64,000 nt of DNA from Nocardia spumae (GTDB lineage Bacteria; Actinomycetota; Actinomycetes; Mycobacteriales; Mycobacteriaceae): NCBI RefSeq assembly GCF_020733635.1, contig NZ_JAJFZL010000001.1, forward strand, positions 3,844,001 to 3,908,000, given 5' to 3'. Shown in pieces: positions 17,781 to 26,703 of the stretch; the stretch's first letter is position 1; each line of letters begins with the position of its first letter. Below the pieces are notes generated by a model. The model was given only the letters and a program-made list of their open reading frames with translations, did no database searches and was not told the DNA's origin. Position numbers and translations under genes: made by a program.

Positions 17781-18935
17781 TCAGGGCACGGCCGGCCCGG
17801 AGTCGAGCTCGCGGTAGCGCAACGCCCACCACACCTGCTGGGCCACGTGCGGATCCTTCAGCGAGGCCCCGGTCAGCTCCTCGAACCGCGACAACCGATA
17901 GCGCACGGTGTTGTGGTGCAGATAGAGCCGATTACCCGTCTCGCTCGCGTTGAGCCCGGCCGCCAGATAGGTGTCGACCGTCGACAGGATGGAACCGGCC
18001 TCCGCGTCGTCGACAGGGGTGATGTAGCGCAGCATCAGGGCGGCGCCGACATCGCTGTCACCGACCACTGCCGGTAGCACGCCCAGGTCGGTGAGGGTGT
18101 GGCGGCCCGGCCGGCCGAACAGGCGCGCGGTCTCGGCCACCCGCCCCGCGACGTGCAGTGAGTGCGGGACGCGCTCGAGTGGGCATTCCGGCCCGATCCC
18201 CAGGAACACCCCGGCCGCGGGCCTCACGTGGTCGCGCGGATCGCACACGCCCACCACATCGCCGTCGAGGATGGCCACCACTCCGCGGGGCGGCCGGAAC
18301 CCCGGCCGCTGGCGCAGATCCCATTCGGTCTGCTCGGGTTCGGCGGTGATCGCCCGGAACGCGGCGTACGCCCCGTCCAGGCGCAGCCCGATGAGCTGGG
18401 CACGTCGGCGCAGTTCGCCGGTCGGCAGGGTGCCCTCGGCCAGGGCCCGTACCGTGTCGTCGCGGCGAGTGTCGAGGCGCCGGGTGATCTGGGCCTCGGC
18501 CTCCCGGTGGCCGGAGCTGAAGGCGACGGTGGCGGCATCGGAGGCGCGCAGCAGGGCGCCGAGCATGGCCAGCAGCGCCGATCCCGGTTGCGCGGCCCAG
18601 TAGTGCGAGGCCCCGATCCGGCGCATCAGTTCCCGCACCGCGATCTGCCAGCCCCGCAGCATGCCGTCGAGGGGAACCCCGAGTTCGGCGCGCAGCGCCC
18701 CGTACTCCCGAAACTGGGCCAGCGCCGGCCCGTCGAGCGGACGATCTTCCGCGGTGGCGGTTATCAGCCGGTCGATCGCGGACGAGATCGACGGCACCAG
18801 GGATGCGGCGGCAATCCCCCGGTAAGCGGGAACCTCGGCCTGCAGGCGGGCACAGACGTGCTCGGCGAACGCGACGGGATCGCCGAGCACGGAGTGCCGC
18901 AACCGGGGGCGCGTCGAACCGTCGTCGTCGCTCAC
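17781..18935 (-). CDS. PucR/CdaR-type transcriptional regulator
   Basis: Regulator of about 384 aa. The conserved part starts at about RLRHSVLGDPVAFAEHV and the best start in that area is the GTG at 18935; the frame is open to 19130, so the start is uncertain. The C-terminal DNA-binding region is diagnostic: LLHTVDTYLAAG-like SILSTVDTYLAAGLN, then NRLYLHHNTVRYRLSRFEELTG. The middle GGDEF-like section is degenerate, as usual for CdaR/PucR proteins. It may control the neighbouring Acg-family gene or the divergent secreted-protein gene. Confidence 0.85.
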   Translation of the reverse strand: MSDDDGSTRPRLRHSVLGDPVAFAEHVCARLQAEVPAYRGIAAASLVPSISSAIDRLITATAEDRPLDGPALAQFREYGALRAELGVPLDGMLRGWQIAVRELMRRIGASHYWAAQPGSALLAMLGALLRASDAATVAFSSGHREAEAQITRRLDTRRDDTVRALAEGTLPTGELRRRAQLIGLRLDGAYAAFRAITAEPEQTEWDLRQRPGFRPPRGVVAILDGDVVGVCDPRDHVRPAAGVFLGIGPECPLERVPHSLHVAGRVAETARLFGRPGRHTLTDLGVLPAVVGDSDVGAALMLRYITPVDDAEAGSILSTVDTYLAAGLNASETGNRLYLHHNTVRYRLSRFEELTGASLKDPHVAQQVWWALRYRELDSGPAVP

Positions 18936-19344
18936 ATCGACCGACGATACGGCGATCCCGCCGATCCCAGCAGCGTTACGGCGGTCGGCACGCCGATTCG
19001 GACCCCTGTCTTCCCTGCTCGCACGCCCTGCGGTGGATCCTCGCCCGCTCGGGGAGAGCAGCCGGCCGCGCGCACTCGCGCCGCCGCCGATCCGGCGGCC
19101 CGCATCCGCTGCGCAGCATCCGCGCGGCAATCGATCGGCCCGAAAGCCGCCGCCCTTCTCGAGGGGATGAGCACACCTCCGGTAGCGAACAGTCAGCGAT
19201 CACGCTGTGGGAGTTGCCCTTTCGGTCACCGCGAATCGGAAACCGAACACCGGCGCGATATCTGGGTAAGAATGAGGACGGCCGAGATTCGGCCACAGGG
19301 GACAGATCGGCCGCAGTCGGGCCGACGGAATGTGGGGAAAGATC
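18936..19344. other. Intergenic region between pucR and a secreted-protein gene
   Basis: About 400 bp with no supported gene. The frames here are arginine-rich shadows. A possible -10 box TAAGAAT lies near 19266-19272 for the secreted-protein gene, and GGGGAAAG at 19334-19341 is its ribosome site. Nothing else stands out. Confidence 0.4.
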
Positions 19345-19887
19345 ATGAGAGCCAAGAAATTCGCCGCCACCGCGCTATTGGCAGTCGGAGCCACCGCGGC
19401 CACCGCGGGTGTGGTGCAGGCCGCACCCGCCACCTCCGCCGAGGTCGCGGTGCGCGGCGTGGAACAGGGAGTCGGTTTCGTCACCGCGCCGACCGCCGAC
19501 CACGCCGGTCTCACGACCACGGTCGACGCCGGATCCTTCACCGTCACCGGTGATTCGGTCACACTCACCGACGCCGCGGGCCGGGCGGTCGCCTCGGTGC
19601 CGCTGGGACTGCGCACCGCGTCCGGCACCGTGGGCCTGAGCCCGCGCATCGAGAACGCGGGCCGCACGCTCACACTGACACCGCAGTCTGCCACCGAGCG
19701 CACCGCTCAGGCCATCGACGAGGCCTCCGACACCCTTGCCCGCAAGCAGTACAACGCGGGGATCGGGGCCCTGATCGGCGGCGGTATCGGCGCCGTGCTG
19801 GGCTTCTTCCTCGGCGGGGTCGGCGCACTGGTCACCATTCCGATCGGTGCCGGCATCGGCGCACTGGTCGGCTACTCCACCCCGTAG
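19345..19887 (+). CDS. Secreted glycine-zipper protein, paralogue of the 56 kb gene
   Basis: 180 aa. The ATG at 19345 follows a GGGGAAAG site; an upstream in-frame ATG at 19330 is less likely. Signal peptide about residues 1-27 ending VVQAAP. A small beta-rich domain follows with GSFTVTGDSVTL, AAGRAVASVPLGLR and a closing TLTLTPQ. The C-terminal 45 residues are a glycine-zipper membrane-like segment (GIGALIGGGIGAVLGFFLGG). The architecture and spaced residues match the protein at 56045-56746. It is probably a cell-envelope protein; the function is unknown, and relatives seem typical of Nocardia. Confidence 0.82.
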   Translation: MRAKKFAATALLAVGATAATAGVVQAAPATSAEVAVRGVEQGVGFVTAPTADHAGLTTTVDAGSFTVTGDSVTLTDAAGRAVASVPLGLRTASGTVGLSPRIENAGRTLTLTPQSATERTAQAIDEASDTLARKQYNAGIGALIGGGIGAVLGFFLGGVGALVTIPIGAGIGALVGYSTP

Positions 19888-19904
19888 CCGATCCCGTTCG
19901 TCGC

Positions 19905-19938
19905 GCGGCTGTGCGGAAGGCACCCTCCGCACGGCCGC
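19905..19938 (+). terminator. Strong hairpin after the secreted-protein gene
   Basis: GCGGCTGTGCGGA at 19905-19917 pairs with TCCGCACGGCCGC at 19926-19938 (13 bp, one G-U) around an 8-nt loop, 17 nt after the stop codon. No U-tract, as is common for actinobacterial terminators. Confidence 0.65.
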
Positions 19939-20066
19939 GGCCGTCCTTCCCGGCGGGCTGCGGGACGGCGCGGAGGGGGCTGCGCGGCGAGGTGAACTGC
20001 CCACCGCTCGGCGTCCGGCGCTGATCCGGTGACACTGCCCCCCGCACGCGGCCGGGACACAATGGT

Positions 20067-20282
20067 GTGGTGCCCGATTCGCCACAGCATCCCCCGGACG
20101 CACTCGCCGCGCTGATCCGCTGGCAGGACAGCGGCGGCGTCTGGCGGGTACTCGGCCGGCGTGGCATGGACCTGACCATCGGCCTGTTCGAATGCACCGG
20201 CGGCGATCAGGTCGGCCGGATCGTCTCATCCGATCCGCGATTGCGGGCGTTCGTCGGGCACCGCAGCGGTAACGAGGAATGA
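20067..20282 (+). CDS. Small conserved hypothetical protein
   Basis: About 71 aa. The start is one of two adjacent GTG codons (20067 or 20070), about 5-8 nt after a CACAAT -10-like box, so the message may be leaderless. The protein has a short helix (DALAALIRWQDSGGVWRVLG) and a compact strand region ending in a DPRLRAFVGHR segment. Proteins of this shape are widespread in actinobacteria and uncharacterised. Codon use is typical of the genome, which supports it being real despite its size. Confidence 0.65.
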   Translation: MVPDSPQHPPDALAALIRWQDSGGVWRVLGRRGMDLTIGLFECTGGDQVGRIVSSDPRLRAFVGHRSGNEE

Positions 20283-20391
20283 ACCTGCCGGTTCGGCAGC
20301 ATTTTTCGCTCGCGGGTACTACGGTGTGCGCGGCAGTGCATCGATCCTGTCACTGCTCGGCGTTGCGACGGTTGCAGCGAAAGGCGGCACG

Positions 20392-21177
20392 ATGGCCGGT
20401 ACCGGTGAGGCGAATCGCCCTCTGGCCGAACGATATCCGGGCACCGAGCCCCTCGACTGGCACGGAGTCACGGTCCATCCGATGTACTCCCAGCAGTTGG
20501 GAACCGCGGCGACCGTCGTCCGGCTCACACTACATGCCTCGGTTCCCCCGCCGGGACTACTGGGCCTGGGCATCGGGCTGTCGGTGCTCGACGGGCACGT
20601 CCTGCTGCACGACCGGGAGCTGCCCGGGGTCGACGTGTGGACCGATGCCATCGCCGAAGGTGTGGAGTTCCGGCTCGTTCCCACCGGCCCGGAGGCCGGC
20701 TACACCCTCACCCCGGTCTGGATGACCACCAGCGGTGCCGTCGAGTCGTGGACGGGCAACTACGGGGTGGTCATCGAACGCGCGGCCGCCGGATCGATGG
20801 TGCTGCGGTGCAGTGCCGGCGTCGGCCCACCCGATTTCGGCGAGTTGATCGTGACGGTATCGGCGAAATCCGTGGAACGACGGCTGCCCGGGACCGAACT
20901 CTACGATCGCGGGATCGTCGCGCAGGGCCGCGGTGACGCCGATCAGGCCCGCCGCCTGTTACGGCAGGCCGCCGATATGGGTCATGCCGGAGCCGCCTAC
21001 GACCTCGGTGTACTCGGCTATCGCGCACGCGAATTCGGTGAGGCAAAACAATGGTGGCGGCTGGCCGCCGAACGGGGCGATGCCCGGGCGATGGCCGGAT
21101 TGGCCGAAGTGCTGGAGCGCCAGGGCGATACCCGGGCCGCGACGCACTGGCGCGCGCAGGCACGCGGCGGGCACTGA
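20392..21177 (+). CDS. Sel1/TPR-repeat C-terminal protein
   Basis: 261 aa from ATG 20392 (AAAGGCGG site upstream); the frame is open from 20326. Residues to about 180 form a beta-rich domain of unknown type (many short strands, WTGNYGVVIERAA, GELIVTVSAK). The last 80 residues contain two Sel1-like helical repeats: YDRGIVAQGRGDADQARRL with RQAADMGHAGAAYDLG, and REFGEAKQWWRLAAERGDARAMAGLAEVL. Sel1 repeats bind protein partners. No signal peptide, so it is probably cytoplasmic. It is convergent with the M50-like protease gene, abutting it at 21177/21178. Confidence 0.78.
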   Translation: MAGTGEANRPLAERYPGTEPLDWHGVTVHPMYSQQLGTAATVVRLTLHASVPPPGLLGLGIGLSVLDGHVLLHDRELPGVDVWTDAIAEGVEFRLVPTGPEAGYTLTPVWMTTSGAVESWTGNYGVVIERAAAGSMVLRCSAGVGPPDFGELIVTVSAKSVERRLPGTELYDRGIVAQGRGDADQARRLLRQAADMGHAGAAYDLGVLGYRAREFGEAKQWWRLAAERGDARAMAGLAEVLERQGDTRAATHWRAQARGGH

Positions 21178-21918
21178 TCAGCCGTGGGCGCCACCGAGCC
21201 GGATCCCCAGCAGCCCACTGCCGCCCACCACGAGCGCCGCGACCGTGAGCAGGCCGAAGACCACCACCCAGACGCGGGCGGGAACGCGGGTGAGCCAGGC
21301 GAGCTGGTCGGCGTCGGAGCCGTCGCCACGCACCGAGACCTGCCACAACTCGATCACCGCGCGTACCCCGCCGAACAGCAGGAACCAGGTCACCGTGTAG
21401 CCGAAGACGCCCTGCCACACCGCGTCCCCGTACCACGACACCGCGAAGGCGGCGCCGCCCGCGCAGATCACCGCCAGGAAGCCGAACAGGTTGCGGATCA
21501 CCAGGATCAGCACCGCCAGCGCCACGATCAGGATCCACAGCATCAGGGTCTGGCGTCCGGCGCCGAGCAGGACGGCGAAGGCGAGACCGACCGCCGAGGG
21601 CGCCGGATAGCCCGCCAGCGTCGTCAGCACCATGCCGAATCCTCGTGGTTTCCCACGTGATACGGTCACCCCCGAGGTATCGGAGTGCAGCCGGATACCG
21701 CTGAGAGTCCTACCGGTGCACACCGCGACCACGGCATGACCGATTTCGTGCGCGATCGTCACGCAGGTCCGCAACACCCGCCAGACCGGCCGGTAGAGCA
21801 CCACCGCCACGGCTACCGCCGCGGTGGCCAGCACCACCCACACCGGCGGTTGCGGGGATATCGTCGTCAATCGATCCGTTACCGACGACACCGCATCGGC
21901 CACCTGAGACTGCTGCAC
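21178..21918 (-). CDS. M50-like membrane metallopeptidase
   Basis: 246 aa integral membrane protein. The zinc motif HEIGH lies in the second hydrophobic segment (VTIAHEIGHAVVAV, about residues 56-69), followed by about five more membrane helices (GYPAPSAVGLAFAVLL, LMLWILIVALAVLILVI and others). The YPAPSAVGL segment resembles the conserved NPxPG/DG region of the M50 site-2 protease group, but the second aspartate ligand is not obvious; the family is known in actinobacteria as M50-like membrane proteins. Substrate unknown. Confidence 0.85.
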   Translation of the reverse strand: MQQSQVADAVSSVTDRLTTISPQPPVWVVLATAAVAVAVVLYRPVWRVLRTCVTIAHEIGHAVVAVCTGRTLSGIRLHSDTSGVTVSRGKPRGFGMVLTTLAGYPAPSAVGLAFAVLLGAGRQTLMLWILIVALAVLILVIRNLFGFLAVICAGGAAFAVSWYGDAVWQGVFGYTVTWFLLFGGVRAVIELWQVSVRGDGSDADQLAWLTRVPARVWVVVFGLLTVAALVVGGSGLLGIRLGGAHG

Positions 21919-22045
21919 CGCCGTAGGGTAGCGACTCCGCCGGGATTCGGCCCGATGCGCCGGGGTGGCCGGCGGGCGAACGCCTTAGGCTTGCGGTCGA
22001 ATTGCCGGGATCGGCCCGGCACGCCGCCTCGACGAGGAGATCCAG

Positions 22046-22378
22046 ATGACATCCAGGCCCATCCGCACCGCGCTGCTCGGAACCGTCGTCGCAGCCGCTC
22101 TGAGCGCGGGTCTGCTGACCGGATGTTCGGATGTCGAGCGGGCCCTCAACCAAGGTGGTGACACCCCCTGCAAGGACTACGTGAAACAGGATGTCGACAC
22201 CAAGCGGGTGACCATCACCAAGTTCGTCAAACAGCAGTCGGGCAGCGACCACGAGCCCGCGGGCACGGCGGTCGACGCGAGTATGGCCGCGGCCGACTTC
22301 CTGTGCGCCAATCAGCGCAACAGCGATACCCCGATCAAGAACGCGAATTTGACGGGAATCCTGTTCAACCAGCAGTGA
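22046..22378 (+). CDS. Small lipoprotein
   Basis: 110 aa. Lipoprotein signal peptide with a basic start (RPIRT), hydrophobic core and lipobox LLTGC, with the lipidated cysteine at about residue 27. The mature part has two further cysteines (TPCKDYV and FLCANQ), about 60 residues apart, which could form a disulfide outside the membrane. GAGGAG (22035-22040) is a good ribosome site. Such small, uncharacterised lipoproteins are common in Nocardia and Mycobacterium. A hairpin follows directly. Confidence 0.85.
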   Translation: MTSRPIRTALLGTVVAAALSAGLLTGCSDVERALNQGGDTPCKDYVKQDVDTKRVTITKFVKQQSGSDHEPAGTAVDASMAAADFLCANQRNSDTPIKNANLTGILFNQQ

Positions 22379-22384
22379 TACCGG

Positions 22385-22414
22385 CCGGGCGCCGGTTCGT
22401 GCACCGGCGCCCGG
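22385..22414. terminator. Bidirectional terminator hairpin between convergent genes
   Basis: CCGGGCGCCGGT at 22385-22396 pairs perfectly with ACCGGCGCCCGG at 22403-22414 around a 6-nt loop, in the 46-nt gap between the lipoprotein gene and gabD2. Confidence 0.7.
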
Positions 22415-22424
22415 CGGTGGCGGG

Positions 22425-23978
22425 TCAGCGTCCGGGCAGCAGGCGCAGACTGCGGGCCAGGGTCATCAGCGCACCCTGCCACTTCGACTGTGGAAGGCCG
22501 AACGGGGCATCGAGATTCATGCCGCGGGTGACCACGACGGTCTGCGGTTCGGTGAACTTCAGCAGTCCGTCGGGACCGTGCCGCCGGCCCACGCCGGAGA
22601 TACCCATACCGCCCATCGGCGCACCGGTGGTCCCCCAGGCCGGGGCGTAGCCCTCGTCGACACAGACGGTTCCGGTGCGCAGCCGGGCGGCGATGGCCTC
22701 GCCCTCGGCGGCACTGGCCGCCCACACGCTGGCGTTGAGACCGTATTCGGTGTCGTTGGCCCGCGCGATCGCCTCTTCGGCGTCGGCCACCGGATAGATC
22801 GATACCAGTGGGCCGAAGGTCTCGTTGCGGCCGCATTCCATCTCGTCGGTGACCTGGGTCAGCACCGTCGGTTCGAAGAACAGCGGCCCGAGGTCGGGAC
22901 GGGCGTTACCGCCGACGAGGACCTCGGCGCCCTTGGAGGTGGCATCGGCGACGTGTTTGGTGACCGTCTCCAGCTGGGCCGGTGAGATCAGGCTGCCGAT
23001 ATCGGCCGAGAAGTCGTAGGCGGCACCGAGTTTCGCCGCCCGGACCGCCGCGACGAACTTCTCGGTGAACTCGGCCGCGATCGACCGCTCGACATAGATG
23101 CGTTCGATCGAGATGCACAGCTGCCCCGCGTTGGAGAAACAGGCGCGCACCGCGGCCTTGGCGACCTTGCCCAGGTCGGCGCCCCTGGTGACGATCATGG
23201 GGTTCTTACCACCGAGTTCGGCGGAGAAGCCGATCAACCGCTTACCGCACTGCTGCGCCAGGGTGCTGCCGGTCGCCGAGGAACCTGTGAACATCAGGTA
23301 GTCGCACTGCTCGACGATCGCGGTGCCGACCACGGTGCCCGGACCGGTGACCACCTGCAGTAGATCGCGCGGCACTCCCGCACGCGACAGCAGTTCCACA
23401 TTCGCCAGCGACGAGTACGGAGTCTGGCTGTCGGGTTTGACGATGACCGCGTTCCCGGCGAGCAGCGCCGGGATCGAATCGCCGATCGACAGCAGCATCG
23501 GATAGTTCCAGGGCGCGATCACGCCGACCACACCCTTGGGCTGGCTACGCACCCGGGCCTTGTTCAACACGGGGAACGCGCCGGGCACCGAATGCGGCGC
23601 CAGCAGACCGGGCGCGACACGGGAGAAGTAGCGGGCCGCGAACATCAGGCCCATGATCTCTTCCTGCGCCGCCCAGCGGGCCTTTCCGGTTTCCGCTTGG
23701 ATCACGTCCATGAGGTATTCACGTTCGGCGACCACCAGTGCCCGGTAGCGCTCCAGGACCGCCGCCCGCTCGGCCGGTGGGCGTGCGGCCCATTCGGCTT
23801 GCGCCGCACGCGCTCTGGTGAACGCGGCGCTCACATCCTCGGCGGTGCCGACCGGCACCTCACCCAGCGGCCGTCCGGTGAACGTCTCGGCGATGGTCTT
23901 GTTCGCGTGCTCGGTGGAACCGTCGACGGACGCGAACGCCCGCAGACGCTCGAATACCGCAGCTTCCGGCACGGGCAT
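22425..23978 (-). CDS. gabD2: Succinate-semialdehyde dehydrogenase, GabD2-type
   Basis: 517 aa, the same length class as mycobacterial GabD2 (Rv1731) and alike along its full length. NAD(P)-dependent oxidation of succinic semialdehyde to succinate, as in the GABA/2-oxoglutarate bypass. Cofactor and catalytic features: PWNYPMLLSIGDSIPAL, LMFTGSSATGS, general-base Glu in SAELGGKNPMIV, nucleophile Cys in FSNAGQLCISIERI, and ETFGPLVSIYPV. The start MPVPEAAVFERL matches the family N-terminus. It stands alone, convergent with the lipoprotein gene. Confidence 0.9.
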   Translation of the reverse strand: MPVPEAAVFERLRAFASVDGSTEHANKTIAETFTGRPLGEVPVGTAEDVSAAFTRARAAQAEWAARPPAERAAVLERYRALVVAEREYLMDVIQAETGKARWAAQEEIMGLMFAARYFSRVAPGLLAPHSVPGAFPVLNKARVRSQPKGVVGVIAPWNYPMLLSIGDSIPALLAGNAVIVKPDSQTPYSSLANVELLSRAGVPRDLLQVVTGPGTVVGTAIVEQCDYLMFTGSSATGSTLAQQCGKRLIGFSAELGGKNPMIVTRGADLGKVAKAAVRACFSNAGQLCISIERIYVERSIAAEFTEKFVAAVRAAKLGAAYDFSADIGSLISPAQLETVTKHVADATSKGAEVLVGGNARPDLGPLFFEPTVLTQVTDEMECGRNETFGPLVSIYPVADAEEAIARANDTEYGLNASVWAASAAEGEAIAARLRTGTVCVDEGYAPAWGTTGAPMGGMGISGVGRRHGPDGLLKFTEPQTVVVTRGMNLDAPFGLPQSKWQGALMTLARSLRLLPGR

Positions 23979-24129
23979 CGTCGCCTCCTACTTGTGAGTA
24001 ACCTTCGGATACACATAATCTACCGCGCCCGCCGCTCGGATCCGACCGCCATTCATCGGCGACTTCTCACTGTCGGGACCTGCTGCGATCACGTGTCGAC
24101 CCTCGGCTCGGGCACGCCCGGCGGATCGG

Positions 24130-24540
24130 TCACATCTGGCGCGGCAGCAGCTCCCGGACCAGCTGTTCCACGCGCAACCGGATCTCGTCGCGGATCCGGC
24201 GCACGGCGTCGAGGCCCTGTCCGGCGGGGTCGGCGAGCGTCCAGTCGCGATAGTCGACGCCGGGGAAATAGGGGCAGCTGTCACCGCATCCCATCCTGAT
24301 CACGACATCGCTGGTGTGCACGGTATCGGGGGTGAGGATCTTCGGGGTCTGCGCGGTGATGTCGACCCCGACCTCACCCATGGCCTCGACCACGACCGGA
24401 TTGGTCGTCGCGGCGGGCGCGGTCCCGGCGGACCGGACATCGATGCGATCGCCGGCGAGCTGGGCGAGGAAGCCCTGCGCCATCTGCGACCGGCCCGCGT
24501 TGTGTACGCAGACGAACAACACACTCGGTACGGCGGTCAT
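24130..24540 (-). CDS. arsC: Arsenate reductase (low-molecular-weight phosphatase fold)
   Basis: 136 aa. Converts arsenate to arsenite for export by the adjacent Acr3. The catalytic loop Cys11-VHNAG-Arg17 is the CX5R motif of phosphatase-fold reductases. A pair of cysteines at 85 and 89 (GCGDSCPYFPG) and the DPAGQGL/D-P loop follow. In actinobacteria this class uses mycothiol/mycoredoxin or thioredoxin. Its ATG overlaps the acr3 stop (ATGA at 24537-24540). Third gene of the arsR-acr3-arsC operon. Confidence 0.92.
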   Translation of the reverse strand: MTAVPSVLFVCVHNAGRSQMAQGFLAQLAGDRIDVRSAGTAPAATTNPVVVEAMGEVGVDITAQTPKILTPDTVHTSDVVIRMGCGDSCPYFPGVDYRDWTLADPAGQGLDAVRRIRDEIRLRVEQLVRELLPRQM

Positions 24541-25643
24541 TGCCGCGCAACCCCTTTCCCGGCAGGCGCGGCGGCGGGCGCCCCCCGGAAGCGCGGGCGC
24601 AGCGCGAGGGAGACATAGACGAGACCGACCAGCACCGGAACTTCGATCAACGGGCCGACGACACCGGCGAGGGCCTGGCCGGAGCCGGCGCCGTAGGTCG
24701 CGATCGCGACGGCGATGGCGAGTTCGAAGTTGTTGCCCGCGGCGGTGAACGCCAGCGTGGTGGTGCGCTCGTAACCGAGGCCGGCCAGGCGACCGTAGAG
24801 GTAACCGCCACCCCACATGATCGCGAAATAGGCCAGCAGCGGCACCGCGATCCGCACGACATCCCAGGGGCGGGCGGTGATCTGGCGGCCTTGCAGGGCG
24901 AACAGGATCACGATCGTGAACAGCAGGCCGTACAGCGCCCACGGACCGATACGCGGCAACACGGTCCGCTCGTAGACGTCGCGACCGCGTGCCTTTTCAC
25001 CGATTCGGCGTGTGAGGAAACCCGCGACGAGCGGCAGACCCAGGAAGATCAGCACCGATTTCGCGATCTGCCAGGGTGAGGTCTCGATGGCGGTCTGCTC
25101 GAGGCCGAGCCACCCCGGCAGGACCGAGAGGTAGAACCAGCCGAGGACGGCGAACATGACGACCTGGAACAGCGAGTTCAACGCGACCAGCACGGCGGCG
25201 GCTTCACGGTCGCCGCAGGCGAGGTCGTTCCAGATGATCACCATGGCAATGCATCTGGCGAGACCGACGATGATCAGGCCGGTCCGATACTCGGGCAGAT
25301 CCGGGAGCAGCAGCCAGGCCAGAGTGAACATCAGGGCCGGCCCGGCCAGCCAGTTCAGGACAAGGGAGCCCACGAGCAGCCGGCGGTCGCCGGTGACGGC
25401 ACCGAGGCGGTCGTAGCGGACCTTGGCCAGCACCGGATACATCATCACCAGCAGTCCGATCGCGATCGGCAGCGAGATCCCGTCGACTTCGACCGCGGAC
25501 AGACCGTCCCCGAGACCGGGGATCAGGCGCCCGAGCAGCAGACCGGCGGCCATGGCGACGCCGATCCAGATCGGCAGCCACCGGTCCAGCGTCGACAGCT
25601 TCGCGACCACCGCGGGGTGATCGGCGCGTTCGGTGGCCGTCAC
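24537..25643 (-). CDS. acr3: Arsenite efflux transporter, ACR3 family
   Basis: 368 aa from the GTG at 25643, which overlaps the arsR stop (GTGA); the longer frame upstream lies inside arsR. Ten or so membrane helices. The ACR3 hallmark region GLARCIAMVIIWNDLACGD contains the conserved cysteine needed for arsenite transport. NSLFQVVMFAVLGWFYL and the C-terminal TAAGNNFELAIAVAIATYG are also family motifs. It expels As(III) (possibly Sb(III)) using the proton gradient. Coupled on both sides to arsR and arsC. Confidence 0.93.
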   Translation of the reverse strand: MTATERADHPAVVAKLSTLDRWLPIWIGVAMAAGLLLGRLIPGLGDGLSAVEVDGISLPIAIGLLVMMYPVLAKVRYDRLGAVTGDRRLLVGSLVLNWLAGPALMFTLAWLLLPDLPEYRTGLIIVGLARCIAMVIIWNDLACGDREAAAVLVALNSLFQVVMFAVLGWFYLSVLPGWLGLEQTAIETSPWQIAKSVLIFLGLPLVAGFLTRRIGEKARGRDVYERTVLPRIGPWALYGLLFTIVILFALQGRQITARPWDVVRIAVPLLAYFAIMWGGGYLYGRLAGLGYERTTTLAFTAAGNNFELAIAVAIATYGAGSGQALAGVVGPLIEVPVLVGLVYVSLALRPRFRGAPAAAPAGKGVARQ

Positions 25644-26011
25644 GCCGGCACCTTCGCACCGGCCTGGCGGCCCAGCACCAGCGACAGTCGCTCCAGGGCC
25701 TCGGGAACGACGCGGTAGTAGACCCAGGAAGCGCGGCGTTCGCTGGTGACCAGACCGGTCTCGCGCAGGATTTTGAGGTGATGGGAGATGGTCGGCTGGG
25801 TGACATCGAGCCCGTCGGAGACATCGCACACACAGGCTTCACCACCGGCGCGGGCCGCGATCGCCGACAGCACCCGCAACCGGACCGGGTCGGCGAGGGC
25901 CTTGAACATCGCCGCCAACTCGCCCGCTTCCGCGCCGGTCAGCGTGCGCCCCACCGTAGGGGTGGGCTCGCAGCCGATCGGCGCGGCCAACGGCGCCTCT
26001 GGTTTAGACAT
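25640..26011 (-). CDS. arsR: ArsR-family arsenite-responsive repressor (first)
   Basis: 123 aa winged-helix repressor heading arsR-acr3-arsC. As-binding candidate Cys60-Val-Cys62 lies in GEACVCDVSDGL just before the recognition helices TQPTISHHLKILRETGLV, the classic ELCVCDL position of E. coli-type ArsR; Cys14 may add a third ligand. Arsenite binding should release the operator. A palindrome abuts the start codon (26014-26035), indicating autoregulation and a very short or absent leader. Confidence 0.92.
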   Translation of the reverse strand: MSKPEAPLAAPIGCEPTPTVGRTLTGAEAGELAAMFKALADPVRLRVLSAIAARAGGEACVCDVSDGLDVTQPTISHHLKILRETGLVTSERRASWVYYRVVPEALERLSLVLGRQAGAKVPA

Positions 26012-26013
26012 TC

Positions 26014-26035
26014 ATCGATATTGACCGATGTCGAT
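26014..26035. promoter_or_regulatory. ars operator, first ArsR
   Basis: ATCGATAT (26014-26021), six bases, then ATGTCGAT (26028-26035): an imperfect inverted repeat, 7 of 8 positions matching, 2 nt upstream of the arsR ATG. It is in the place an ArsR dimer would block the promoter. Confidence 0.6.
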
Positions 26036-26085
26036 ACCGGAGGGCAAGCGAACGTCCGGTGAACACGCCCGCCACGACGGTGGGG

Positions 26086-26616
26086 TCAGTGGCAGCAGGT
26101 GGCGCCGGTGGCGATCGCCTCGCTCTTCGCTTCGGGCGCGCAGCAGGCGGCCGATTCCGCGGCGGGTTCGGCCGGAGCCGTGTCGCCGGCGCCACAGCAG
26201 GCCTGCGCGGCTTCGGCGGCGGTGGCGAATTCCGGTGCGGCGCCGAAGTTCTCGGTGTCGGCGAGGACGGTGTAGACCTCCCATTTCTCGGCGTCGGGTC
26301 CGGTGACCCACACCTTGTCCTGGGTGGCGAAACAACATGTGGTCGCGATCTGCTCCTCGGTGAACAGTCCCGCTTCCGAGAGACGGGCGATCTCGACGTG
26401 GACCTGTTCGGAGGTCTCGACCTCGACACCGAGGTGGTTGATCGTGCCGCCACGACCGGCGTTCTCGAGCAGGACCAGCTTCAACGGCGGCTGCTCGATG
26501 GCGAAGTTGGCGTAGCCGGGCTTGCGCTTGGCGGGTTCGGCATCGAACAAGGCCGAGTAGAAGGCGATCGCTCGTTCCAGGTCGTCGACATTGAGGGCGA
26601 GCTGCACGCGAGACAT
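26086..26616 (-). CDS. arsI: ArsI/CadI-type dioxygenase (C-As lyase family) with cysteine-pair tail
   Basis: 176 aa. Vicinal-oxygen-chelate fold (AIAFYSALFDAEPAKRKPGYANFAI). Q5, H61 and E113 line up with the family Fe(II) ligands, and Cys94-Cys95 (ATTCCFAT) with the vicinal pair that binds trivalent organoarsenicals. Enzymes of this family demethylate methylarsenite; the mycobacterial homologue is the Cd/As-induced CadI (Rv2641). The C-terminal 40 residues hold three more CC pairs (140-141, 158-159, 174-175) in a low-complexity Ala/Glu context, which may bind extra metal. Divergent from the second arsR, as in M. tuberculosis. Confidence 0.88.
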   Translation of the reverse strand: MSRVQLALNVDDLERAIAFYSALFDAEPAKRKPGYANFAIEQPPLKLVLLENAGRGGTINHLGVEVETSEQVHVEIARLSEAGLFTEEQIATTCCFATQDKVWVTGPDAEKWEVYTVLADTENFGAAPEFATAAEAAQACCGAGDTAPAEPAAESAACCAPEAKSEAIATGATCCH

Positions 26617-26633
26617 GAGAACCTCCAGGATGA

Positions 26634-26688
26634 GACATATATCGAAAAACTGGGCACGGCCGAGTTTGCCACCTTTTCGACATATGTC
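26634..26688. promoter_or_regulatory. Divergent ars operator pair between arsI and second arsR
   Basis: GACATATATCGAAAA (26634-26648) and TTTTCGACATATGTC (26674-26688) form a long, nearly perfect inverted repeat spanning 55 bp in the AT-rich divergent promoter. Each arm also resembles a half of the first ars operator (ATATCGA). This should be the binding site of the second ArsR protein, controlling both genes. Confidence 0.65.
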
Positions 26689-26703
26689 AAACTTTTGGAT
26701 ACC

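Noticed and set aside
17611..17832. 73-codon minus-strand ORF upstream of the Acg-family gene
   Set aside because: No ribosome site and no recognisable protein pattern; probably the promoter region.
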